Assembly: GCF_001571145.1 (NCBI RefSeq)
Contig: NZ_BCTF01000008.1
Location: 62,001 to 126,000, forward strand
Origin: Hydrogenophaga flava NBRC 102514
GTDB taxonomy: Bacteria; Pseudomonadota; Gammaproteobacteria; Burkholderiales; Burkholderiaceae_C
Direction: 5' to 3'
Length of the DNA: 64,000 nucleotides
Position numbers and translations under genes: made by a program. The first letter of the stretch is position 1, and each line of letters starts with the position of its first letter. Below are positions 52,857 to 59,922 of the stretch, piece after piece. Below the pieces are notes generated by a model. The model saw only the letters and a program-made list of their open reading frames with translations. It ran no database searches and was not told where the DNA came from.

Positions 52857-53258
52857 TCAGTTCAGTTCCTGTCCATAGCAAGTCACGTAATCGGAACAGT
52901 CATTGCAGGTCGGCGACTTGCAGATCAGGATGTCCTCCTTCATGCACAGCTGCCGGTACAGGAACTTCTTCCAGCGCATGTTCCCGCTGTTGAGCTCGAC
53001 CAGCGCAGGGAACCAGCGACGCATCAGTGTCGTCAGCGCCTCGCGAGACGGCAGCCCCAGGTCCTGCCAGAGGTGCCCGTCGCCCAAGCTGGCGCAAGCG
53101 ATCAGCCACGCCAGGTGGTAGCGGTCGGCCTTGCTGCCAACTGAAACATCCGCATGTTCCAGCAGCAAGGCCATCAGGTCATCGATCTCGTCGTTGCGCA
53201 AGCGCATGCGCGCTTCGAGCCCGGACCAGTCCAGGCGGGGAGCAACCGGGGCCAGCAT
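52857..53258 (-). CDS. nifQ: NifQ, molybdenum-supply protein for FeMo-cofactor
   Basis: This 133-residue protein carries molybdenum to the FeMo-cofactor assembly scaffold. The C-terminal cysteine motif is complete: C-x4-C-x2-C-x5-C within ICKSPTCNDCSDYVTC. The preceding helical core (MRWKKFLYRQLCMKEDI) is typical. The length is at the short end of the family. It is the last gene of the nifE block, 10 bases after fdxB, and the closest gene to the island boundary. Confidence 0.92.
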   Translation of the reverse strand: MLAPVAPRLDWSGLEARMRLRNDEIDDLMALLLEHADVSVGSKADRYHLAWLIACASLGDGHLWQDLGLPSREALTTLMRRWFPALVELNSGNMRWKKFLYRQLCMKEDILICKSPTCNDCSDYVTCYGQELN

Positions 53259-53268
53259 GATGTGCTCC

Positions 53269-53574
53269 TCAGGCGTTGGCCGGCGCGTGCGTGTAGCACT
53301 TCTTGGGGCAGATGCGCGAGCAGGCGGTGCAGCCGATGCACAGCTCCTGGTGCGCGATCGTCATGACCTTCTTTTCGTATTCGTCGTCGTCATCGCCGTC
53401 GAGATCAACGCTGATGCGCTCGCCCTCGTCGGTCAGACCGACCAGCTCCAGCACGCCGCGCGGGCAGACCTTGAAACAGCGGCCGCAGCCGATGCACTTC
53501 TCTTCGTCCAGCGACGCGACAAAGGTCGGCGTCCAGGTCGCGCCGCTGGGCATGGTGACGGAAAATGCGCTCAT
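53269..53574 (-). CDS. fdxB: Nif-associated ferredoxin III (2[4Fe-4S])
   Basis: This 101-residue ferredoxin has two cluster motifs: [12 protein letters not shown] near residue 28 and [15 protein letters not shown] near residue 80. An acidic loop (DGDDDDEYE) separates them. It matches the nif-specific ferredoxin III family, which is thought to serve nitrogenase cofactor assembly or electron supply. It lies 14 bases from the CCE_0567 gene and 10 from nifQ. Confidence 0.92.
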   Translation of the reverse strand: MSAFSVTMPSGATWTPTFVASLDEEKCIGCGRCFKVCPRGVLELVGLTDEGERISVDLDGDDDDEYEKKVMTIAHQELCIGCTACSRICPKKCYTHAPANA

Positions 53575-53588
53575 GGTGGTGCTCCGGA

Positions 53589-53786
53589 TCAGGCGGCCGC
53601 TGCCGCTGCTTTCCGCGCTTCTATCAGCGCGGCGTGGGTGTCGTGGCAGCGCTGCGCGACCGAGAGGATGTTTTCCCAGTTGGTGGGCAGTTCTTCGGAC
53701 AGGTCGTGCAGGTCCATCTTGGCCTGCGTGGCCTGGGCGTTGAGCTTCTTCAGGCGCAGCTTGAGTTCGTCGGCGGTCTCGCTCAT
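53589..53786 (-). CDS. CCE_0567-family small nif protein
   Basis: This 65-residue helical hairpin protein starts [20 protein letters not shown] and contains [15 protein letters not shown], the family core. The family is a Rop-like, metal-binding small protein found next to nifX and DUF269 genes in many diazotrophs. It sits 12 bases after the DUF269 gene. The role is unknown. Confidence 0.88.
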   Translation of the reverse strand: MSETADELKLRLKKLNAQATQAKMDLHDLSEELPTNWENILSVAQRCHDTHAALIEARKAAAAAA

Positions 53787-53798
53787 GGGGTTCTCCGT

Positions 53799-54287
53799 TC
53801 AGGCGCCGTAGTTCGCGACGTCGGGGTAGGTGCGGATCATGGTCACGGCTTCGGTCAGGAACTTGCCGCCGGCGTCGGCCAGCTTGGCCAGGGAGGGGAA
53901 GCCGAAGCGGTGCACGTCGCGCAGCTGCTTGTTGACCACCACCAGGCGGCCGGCGATCAGCACCATGCGTCCGAAACCTTCGTGGCTCATCTTCATCATG
54001 GGCGAGACCATCTGGCCGGTCTCGCGCTCGATCGCCACGGCGATGGCGTTGTAGAAGATCTCCAGGTGCCACAGGGTCTCGGGGTCCGGGTCGCCCATGA
54101 TGGGAATGGCGCGCCGCTCCTCGGGCGTGAGGATGAAGGGCTTGAGGATCTTCAGATCGCTCTTGCCTTCCCACTGGCCGTGGGTGTCCTGCGCGCGCAT
54201 CTGCTTGACCAGCTGCTGCACGAAGGGGGTGGCCAGCATGGCCTCGTCGCTGGGGGCGTCGGTCTCGGGGGTGGCGGTTTCAGCCAT
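53799..54287 (-). CDS. NifX-associated nitrogen fixation protein (DUF269)
   Basis: This 162-residue protein has the DUF269 signature [20 protein letters not shown] near the N-terminus and [27 protein letters not shown] in the second half. It is a usual partner of nifX. Its start overlaps the nifX stop by 8 bases, so they are coupled. Its molecular job is not defined. Confidence 0.92.
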   Translation of the reverse strand: MAETATPETDAPSDEAMLATPFVQQLVKQMRAQDTHGQWEGKSDLKILKPFILTPEERRAIPIMGDPDPETLWHLEIFYNAIAVAIERETGQMVSPMMKMSHEGFGRMVLIAGRLVVVNKQLRDVHRFGFPSLAKLADAGGKFLTEAVTMIRTYPDVANYGA

Positions 54288-54693
54288 GGGTCACCTCGTC
54301 GTCTTCAAAGTCAAAGGAAGGGGCGGCGTCGCGCTGAAGCGCCTTGCGCAGCCAGGGGGGCGGTGTGCCTTGCAGCACCACCTGCAGCTTTTCCAGGATC
54401 TCGGCGATCGGCTTGGGCTGCGGCACCTTGATCGGGTGGATCTTGGATGCGACCACGCGCGCCGCGCCGGAGCCACCGATGGCGGCCACGTACAGGATCG
54501 CGCAGTCGTGGATCGCATCGAGCTTGGGCGCGAGCTTGTCCTCGTCACCGTCTTCCTGCAGCTTGTCGCCGAAGTCGAAGCTCTGCACAAACGCATAACC
54601 CTCGGGCGACATCTCGTAGACCAGAATGTGCTTGGCCCAGCCGAAGTGCGCGTTGACGCTCTCCTTGTCCTGGGTGGCGAAGGCGATCTTCAT
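54280..54693 (-). CDS. nifX: FeMo-cofactor carrier protein NifX
   Basis: This 137-residue protein binds the FeMo-cofactor precursor NifB-co and passes it to NifEN. The NifX/NafY-type domain starts [19 protein letters not shown], with the typical AHFGWAKH. A conserved [17 protein letters not shown] follows. It overlaps the DUF269 gene by 8 bases and follows nifN by 14 bases. Confidence 0.94.
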   Translation of the reverse strand: MKIAFATQDKESVNAHFGWAKHILVYEMSPEGYAFVQSFDFGDKLQEDGDEDKLAPKLDAIHDCAILYVAAIGGSGAARVVASKIHPIKVPQPKPIAEILEKLQVVLQGTPPPWLRKALQRDAAPSFDFEDDEVTHG

Positions 54694-54707
54694 GGTGGAC
54701 TCCTGGG

Positions 54708-56108
54708 TCAGGCACTGGCCTCGGCCAATGGGTTGGGGGGTGTCGCTTGGGTCGGGCCACTGCGTGCCATGGCGGCGCGGCGCGCTTCAGGCGTGAGCGG
54801 CCAGTCTTCCGCGTGGTGGTGCGGAATCTGTTCGATCATGAGGTTGGCGATCTCGAAAATCAGGGCCATGGTCCCGCGGTAGCCGACCTGCACGCGGTGC
54901 GCGTTGCCGACGCGGTCGAACACCGGAAAGCCCATGCGCAGCAGCGGCTTGCCCAGGTGCTGCGCGGCCTGTCGACCGTGGGCGTGGGTGACGATCAGGT
55001 TGCAGTCTTTCGCGCCGAGCTCCAGATCCTCCAGGTCACCGAGCAACACCTTTTCGGCCGGCAGCAGCGCGTGCGAGGCGGATTGCGTGGTGCTGATGCA
55101 GCAACTCAGTTCGGCGCCCATCTCGTGCAGCAGCGCGCCGATGGCCAGCAGCAGGTCGGGCTCGGCGCCGATGGCCACGGTCATGCCACCGGTGTAGAAG
55201 TGGCCGTCGAGCATGGCGTCCAGCAGCTGGCTGCGCTGGCGACGGTACTTGGCTGGCACGGGTCGGCCGCTGTGCTGAGACAGCCGCATCAGGAACCGGT
55301 CGTTGGCCTCAATGCCGGTCAGGCGCTCGAAAATCTCGAACGGCGCACCACTGATCGCCTGCAGCGCCTCGGCACCTTCGCGGGTCTGCTCGCCAATACC
55401 GAGGGTCCAGGACGAGGCGCCGGCGGCGCGGATCTCTTCGAGCGTCGTACCACCCAGCGTGGTGCCGCGCCAATCGGGCGGAATGTGGCCGTCCAGCGAG
55501 CCCGAGATGTCGGGCAGCACGATGGCTTTCAGGCCGAAGGATTCGATGATCTCGCGCAGTTCGTCGATGTCGCCGGGCGAGAGGTGGCTGCCCGGCAGCA
55601 GCGTGACCTGGTCCTTCGCGGTGGGCAGCGGCTTGACCAGCGACTTCACGATGCCGGTGATCGCATGCTTGAACCCGTCTTCGAAAGCGCCGACGTAGTC
55701 GGGCGTCGAGACATAGATGATTTCGGTGTCGGCCAGCTCGGGGTGCTTCTGCCGGGCGAGCGCGAGGAAGCCGTTGACGTCATCTCCCTTGGTCTCGGTC
55801 AGGCCGGTCGAGCAGATCGCGATCAGCTTCGGGGCTGCGCGCTTGCGGATGTTCAACAGCGCCGCCTCGATGTTCTCGTAGCCACCCATGATGGTGGTGA
55901 CCTCGTTCATCGCCGTGGTCTGCAGCGGAATCGCTTCCTTGAAATGCCGCACCAGCAGCACCAGACCAAAAGACGTGCAGCCCTGCGAGCCGTGCATCAC
56001 CGGCATGCAGCTGTCCAGCCCGAGAAAAGCCAGGCTCGCGCCCAGCGGCTGGCTCATCTTGAGCGGGTTGACGGTGCAGGCTTTCCTGGATTCGACGACG
56101 CTGGCCAT
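54708..56108 (-). CDS. nifN: Nitrogenase cofactor scaffold subunit NifN
   Basis: This 466-residue protein pairs with NifE to form the scaffold on which FeMo-cofactor matures. The N-terminal CTVNPLKMSQPLGASLAF and CMPVMHGSQGCTSFGLVLLVR match the family, with Cys that bind the P-cluster-like site. The length is standard. It follows nifE by 16 bases. Confidence 0.97.
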   Translation of the reverse strand: MASVVESRKACTVNPLKMSQPLGASLAFLGLDSCMPVMHGSQGCTSFGLVLLVRHFKEAIPLQTTAMNEVTTIMGGYENIEAALLNIRKRAAPKLIAICSTGLTETKGDDVNGFLALARQKHPELADTEIIYVSTPDYVGAFEDGFKHAITGIVKSLVKPLPTAKDQVTLLPGSHLSPGDIDELREIIESFGLKAIVLPDISGSLDGHIPPDWRGTTLGGTTLEEIRAAGASSWTLGIGEQTREGAEALQAISGAPFEIFERLTGIEANDRFLMRLSQHSGRPVPAKYRRQRSQLLDAMLDGHFYTGGMTVAIGAEPDLLLAIGALLHEMGAELSCCISTTQSASHALLPAEKVLLGDLEDLELGAKDCNLIVTHAHGRQAAQHLGKPLLRMGFPVFDRVGNAHRVQVGYRGTMALIFEIANLMIEQIPHHHAEDWPLTPEARRAAMARSGPTQATPPNPLAEASA

Positions 56109-56124
56109 GGTGTGCTCCGTGTGC

Positions 56125-57618
56125 TCAGACCGGGACTTCTTCGGGCTCGAGGCCCATGGCGTGTGCCGCGACCGCGCTCAGGTGTGCGGTGGAGCCACCG
56201 GACCCGACCATCGGCAGCGTTTCGCCGTCGTCGCCCCAGGGCGCGGCGATGCGCACGCGCTGCCAGACCGGGTTGGACAGCGCGCGGTCGATCTGGTGCA
56301 CCAGTTCGACCATGCCTTCGTAGCCGGCGTAGGCGTGGTGGCGCTCCTGGTTGATGTCCAGCCAGGGCATGCGAGCCTTGAGCGCCACGAACTGCGAGCG
56401 GCCGCCGCTGAGCATGATGTCGGCGCGCGCGTCCTTGAGCATCGCGTACATCTCGCGCGGCGTCATGTCGTCGATCATGTGGGCGTCGGCGCCCTCGCCC
56501 ATGATCTCCTTGATCTTTTCCTTGTCTTCCTTGGTGCTCTTCTTGACGCTGGTGCCGACGATTTCCATGCCGCCTTCCTGCAGCGCCGCCACCACCGACC
56601 ACGACTTCACGCCGCCGGTGATCAGCAGCACGCGCTTGCCGGCCAGGCGCGCCTTGTACTCGGCGATGCGCTTGTAGGCGCGCGCCTCTTCGACCTCGAT
56701 CAGGCGCTCGGTGCGATCCATCAGCTCGGCGTCCGCGCCTTGCTTCACCAGCAGCTTCGCGATCTGGCGCAGCGTCTCGCTCATGTCGCTGATGCCGTAG
56801 AACGAGCCTTCGAAATACGGAATTCCCCAGCGCTGCTCCATCTTGGTCGCGATGTTGATCATCGACTTGGAGCAGACCATCATGTTGGCCTTGGCGCGGT
56901 GGGCCGAGGCGATTTCGCGGTACTTGCCGTCGCCACTGATGCACGAGAGGATGCGGATGCCCAGCGCGTCCAGCAGCGGCTTGATCTGCCAGAGCTCGCC
57001 GACCAGGTTGTACTCGCCGATGATGTTGATGTCGTACGGCGTCGTGAACTCGGGTTCGACCGTGCCGATCACGTAATCGAGGATGGCTTCGGCGCCCAGC
57101 TTGTTGCCCAGGTTCTTGGGACCGGCAAAGCCCGGCGCATTGACCGGGATCACCGGCTTGCCGAACTTCTCGGCGGCGCGCTGGCACACCGCTTCGATGT
57201 CGTCGCCGGTCAGCGCGGTGACGCAGGTCTGGTAGACGAAGACCGCGGGCGGATCGTACTTCTCGATGATTTCGCGGATCGACTTGAACAGGCGCTTTTC
57301 GCCGCCGTAGATCACGTCGAGTTCGCTGATGTCGGTGGTGAAACCGGTGCGGTAGATCTGTGAGTGCGAGGACGCGCTGTGGCGGTTGTCCCAGCTGTTG
57401 CCCTCGCAGGCGATCGGTCCGTGCACCAGGTGGGCCACATCAGCCACCGGCTGCAGCGCGATCTTGGCCCCATCGAAGGCGCAACCACCGGCCGCTGCGC
57501 CGGGAGAGAGCTGCTTGGTGCAGCCCTTCTTGCGTTCCTTCTCGCTCTTGCCCTGGTTGATGTCGCAGCCGGGCTCCTCGAACACTTCAGCGATCTTGGC
57601 CTTCAGCGATACCGACAT
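56125..57618 (-). CDS. nifE: Nitrogenase cofactor scaffold subunit NifE
   Basis: This 497-residue subunit resembles NifD. The N-terminal region has SPGAAAGGCAFDGAKIALQP and ADVAHLVHGPIACEGNSWDN. The central and C-terminal Rossmann-like domains follow, with VLLITGGVKSW and the DMTPREMYAMLKD segment. It is the first gene of the second block, with a sigma-54-like promoter 35 bases upstream. Confidence 0.97.
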   Translation of the reverse strand: MSVSLKAKIAEVFEEPGCDINQGKSEKERKKGCTKQLSPGAAAGGCAFDGAKIALQPVADVAHLVHGPIACEGNSWDNRHSASSHSQIYRTGFTTDISELDVIYGGEKRLFKSIREIIEKYDPPAVFVYQTCVTALTGDDIEAVCQRAAEKFGKPVIPVNAPGFAGPKNLGNKLGAEAILDYVIGTVEPEFTTPYDINIIGEYNLVGELWQIKPLLDALGIRILSCISGDGKYREIASAHRAKANMMVCSKSMINIATKMEQRWGIPYFEGSFYGISDMSETLRQIAKLLVKQGADAELMDRTERLIEVEEARAYKRIAEYKARLAGKRVLLITGGVKSWSVVAALQEGGMEIVGTSVKKSTKEDKEKIKEIMGEGADAHMIDDMTPREMYAMLKDARADIMLSGGRSQFVALKARMPWLDINQERHHAYAGYEGMVELVHQIDRALSNPVWQRVRIAAPWGDDGETLPMVGSGGSTAHLSAVAAHAMGLEPEEVPV

Positions 57619-57652
57619 GGCGAGCTCCTGTCAACGTGGGTGCAGGACTCTT

Positions 57653-57668
57653 TGCAGGTTTGATGCCA
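57653..57668 (-). promoter_or_regulatory. Sigma-54 (-24/-12) type promoter upstream of nifE
   Basis: On the minus strand the site reads TGGCATCAAACCTGCA. It matches the TGGCACG-N4-TTGCW pattern with the invariant GG and GC at exactly the right 12-base distance and three other mismatches. The nifE ATG is 35 bases past the site. NifA-type sites (TGT-N10-ACA) were searched by eye in 57660-57755 and not found. Confidence 0.7.
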
Positions 57669-57754
57669 GGTGTTTTGGGCCGGTTTTGGCCGGATTCAGG
57701 GGGTGCTGTGAAGGGTTTGAAGCAATCGCGACGGGTGGTTTGCGACAGAACCCG

Positions 57755-58234
57755 TCACAGGTCGGTCGGGAGCGGTTTTCCCTCGCGGTGCAGCTCGATC
57801 CAGCGCTTGAGCTCCGCGACGTGCCCTGCCTCCTCTTCCGAGAACTCCTTCGCAAACGCGCGGATTTCGGGGTCGGAGGTGGTGTTCATGACGTCGCTGT
57901 AGTAGTCCAGCCCGGCCTGCTCGGCCTCTAGCGCGACCTCCAGCGCCTGTTCGCGCCCCAGCAGCGGGTCGGCGGCCCAGATCGCCGCCGCTTCGGGGCT
58001 TTCGATGTCGGGCCAGCAGAACTCGGCCGCGCCCATGTCGGGCAACTGGCGAAAGCCCGCGCGCTCGCGGGCATCGGCCAGGTGCAACAGCGAGTAGTCG
58101 GCCAGCTGGCGGAACAGGCGCCCCACCTCCTTGTTGCCCTGCGCGTGCATGGCGTCGGCGAGCTGTCCGAAACGCAGCGCCGCCTCCTGCTCGATCTGGA
58201 TGGCGTGGGCCAGGAATTCTTCGACGGTGTCCAT
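57755..58234 (-). CDS. Ferritin-like/rubrerythrin-type di-iron protein
   Basis: This 159-residue helical protein has paired Glu/His motifs typical of ferritin-like di-iron proteins: EQEAALRFGQLAD near residue 15, LLHLADARE near 50, EAEQAGLDYY near 105 and EEEAGHVAELKRW near 138. A rubredoxin domain is missing, so it is not a full rubrerythrin. It is the last gene of the block that starts with nifH, and may detoxify peroxide or oxygen near nitrogenase. Confidence 0.8.
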   Translation of the reverse strand: MDTVEEFLAHAIQIEQEAALRFGQLADAMHAQGNKEVGRLFRQLADYSLLHLADARERAGFRQLPDMGAAEFCWPDIESPEAAAIWAADPLLGREQALEVALEAEQAGLDYYSDVMNTTSDPEIRAFAKEFSEEEAGHVAELKRWIELHREGKPLPTDL

Positions 58235-58246
58235 GGTGTGCTTTCT

Positions 58247-58603
58247 TCAGTAGTCGATACCGAACCACAGCGGTTCGCGCTTGCGCAGGTCGGCGATCAG
58301 TTCCAGCGTGGCCGGCACCAGCGCGCGCACGCCGTACCAGACCGCCTCGCGGCGCGGCTGCCCACCCGATGCCAGCAGGTGGTGCAGCTGCCCCCAGCCT
58401 TGCCAGTCCACCCGGTGCAGGCGATGGTGCAGCCCGGGCGCCAGGTGGGCCAGGGTCTGCGACATCACCAGCAGCTGCGACTCGACCACGTGCAGCGTCG
58501 CCTCGCTGGCAAACAGCTCATCTTCGCTCTGCATCTCTGCCAGCAGCTTGAGGACCGTCTCGCCCGCGATCCGCACGATGTCGCACTGCATGCGGTGCAG
58601 CAT
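58247..58603 (-). CDS. Unrecognised nif-operon protein (118 aa)
   Basis: This soluble, mostly helical protein begins MLHRMQCDIVRIAGETVLKL and is His-rich in the middle (LHHRLHRVDWQGWGQLHHLL). It ends with an aromatic tail (EPLWFGIDY). No known domain or metal motif is evident. The gene is 12 bases from the rubrerythrin-like gene and 11 bases from the next unknown gene, so it is co-transcribed with nif genes. The open frame extends upstream, but ATG 58603 follows a purine-rich stretch. The function is unknown. Confidence 0.72.
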   Translation of the reverse strand: MLHRMQCDIVRIAGETVLKLLAEMQSEDELFASEATLHVVESQLLVMSQTLAHLAPGLHHRLHRVDWQGWGQLHHLLASGGQPRREAVWYGVRALVPATLELIADLRKREPLWFGIDY

Positions 58604-58614
58604 GGGCGTTCCCC

Positions 58615-59100
58615 CTACAGGTTGTCGGCCAGCACTTCGAGCGCCAGCAGTTGCTGGTGCAGCGCGTGGCGCGCGCGCCAGCGTTCGGGTGCGCCCAGCC
58701 ACGCATCGCCGTCCTCAGTGGCCAGCACCGCCTCCTGGTCGCTCCAGTAGATGCGGCATTCGCCGGGCCGCGCTGTCAGGGCCGCCAGCAAAGCGGCGCG
58801 CTCATCCACCGGCTCGGGGCTGAGCACGCCGCGCCCCAGCAGGTGGTCGGCGCGGTAGAGCGTCGTGTCCCAGCCGAACTGGTCACCGAGGTCGCAGACC
58901 GAGGGAAACGCAGCGCGAGCGTCAGCGTCCACACTCTCGTGTCCCAGCGCATCCAGCAGCGCGCGCGGTGTCACCTCGTCGTGGATTTCCCAGGCCTCCA
59001 GCGGATCGCGTGCCGCCACCTTGCGGGCCAGGTCGCCCAGGTGGTAAGCGAACCAGGCCACAGGTTCTCCCGACGGCGGACACTCGATCACGTAGATCAT
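58615..59100 (-). CDS. Unrecognised nif-operon protein (161 aa)
   Basis: This soluble protein starts MIYVIECPPSGEPVAWFAYH. Two Cys occur apart from the N-terminal one (CDLGDQFGWD and GECRIYWSD). The C-terminal third is helical and Arg/Leu-rich (RHALHQQLLALEVLADNL). I recognise no domain. The spacing of 10-11 bases to its neighbours indicates one operon with the ferredoxin and the rubrerythrin-like gene. The upstream frame is longer, but ATG 59100 gives the compact protein. The function is unknown. Confidence 0.72.
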   Translation of the reverse strand: MIYVIECPPSGEPVAWFAYHLGDLARKVAARDPLEAWEIHDEVTPRALLDALGHESVDADARAAFPSVCDLGDQFGWDTTLYRADHLLGRGVLSPEPVDERAALLAALTARPGECRIYWSDQEAVLATEDGDAWLGAPERWRARHALHQQLLALEVLADNL

Positions 59101-59110
59101 GGTGGCGCGC

Positions 59111-59428
59111 TCATTCCACGCCTTCGGCCACGGCCTTGGCCCACAGGACACGCCGCAGGCGCTGCGAGATGGCGGTCGGGCTGGTGTCGAGTTCACGCTG
59201 CTCGGCCGTCATCGCCCCCTGGGCGATCGCAGCCTCCTCGTGGGTCAGCGGCAGGCGGCCGGCCATGTGCGTTGCGCCGGGCACCGCCGCCAGGATGGCC
59301 TGCCGGTTGGGGTGCTCGAACAGCGGCACCAGCGTGTCGGCTTCCTTGAGACCCGCCAGACATACCCAGCCGTCGATCACCTCGACCGAACGGCCGTCCT
59401 GCGTGGTCTTGACCAGCGTGCCCGCCAT
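59111..59428 (-). CDS. Unrecognised nif-operon protein (105 aa)
   Basis: This small protein begins MAGTLVKTTQDGRSVEVIDG and has no cysteine except in VCLAGL. The C-terminal part is basic and helical (QRLRRVLWAKAVAEG). It sits where nifT often occurs but lacks the NifT features and is longer, so I do not call it nifT. It starts 3 bases after the ferredoxin stop. Its function is unknown. Confidence 0.72.
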   Translation of the reverse strand: MAGTLVKTTQDGRSVEVIDGWVCLAGLKEADTLVPLFEHPNRQAILAAVPGATHMAGRLPLTHEEAAIAQGAMTAEQRELDTSPTAISQRLRRVLWAKAVAEGVE

Positions 59429-59430
59429 GG

Positions 59431-59778
59431 TCAGAACTCCACCAGGATGTCTTCGCTGCGCACGACGAACTGACACGCCAGGCGCCAGGGCGGCGGCAGG
59501 TCCTTCGTCTCGGCGTCCTCGATCTGCTTCGGCGTGATCTTGCCGGCAAAACGCAGCACGGTCTTTTCCTTCTCAGTCAGCGCGACGCCGATCGGCGCCT
59601 TGTCCGACAACACCGTCACCTTGAGCTGACAGGAACCGCACTCTCCGTTCTCGCACTCGAAATCCAGCGGCACGTTGTTCGCCTTCGCCACCGCCAGCAA
59701 AGTCCGCGTATCGCCCGCCACCGCATAGACCGTCAGGTCCTTCTTCATGCGCGGCGAACTGAATGTCACATTGGCCAT
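59431..59778 (-). CDS. Nif-operon 2Fe-2S ferredoxin
   Basis: This 115-residue plant-type ferredoxin has the cluster ligands CENGECGSC (C-x4-C-x2-C) and a distal Cys in WRLACQF. It follows nifK, across a GC-rich repeat, and is the likely electron carrier or cluster donor for nitrogenase. The long open frame upstream reaches into nifK, but ATG 59778 gives the normal size. Confidence 0.9.
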   Translation of the reverse strand: MANVTFSSPRMKKDLTVYAVAGDTRTLLAVAKANNVPLDFECENGECGSCQLKVTVLSDKAPIGVALTEKEKTVLRFAGKITPKQIEDAETKDLPPPWRLACQFVVRSEDILVEF

Positions 59779-59849
59779 AAGAGCCTCACTGAATGAAATG
59801 ACCGGAGGCCGCAGCGACCCTGGCGAGCGTGGGGAAGCCCAACCAAGGC

Positions 59850-59922
59850 CGCCGCGGAACCGGCTTTGCCGGGCCGCCAGCGGCGCCCCCTGGGGGGTGA
59901 CGCGAAGCGGCGCGGGGGGGGT
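59850..59922. repeat. GC-rich REP-like intergenic element
   Basis: The gap between nifK and the ferredoxin holds inverted parts such as CCGGC-TTT-GCCGG (59860-59872) and GCGCCCCCTGGGGGG, followed by a G-run ending at the nifK stop. Similar GC-rich hairpins are scattered in Comamonadaceae genomes, from general knowledge. No second copy is seen in this window. It could also act as a processing or pausing signal inside the nif transcript. Confidence 0.45.

Noticed and set aside
59111-59428. Possible nifT
   Set aside because: The position fits, but the protein is 105 residues and shows none of the NifT features I know.
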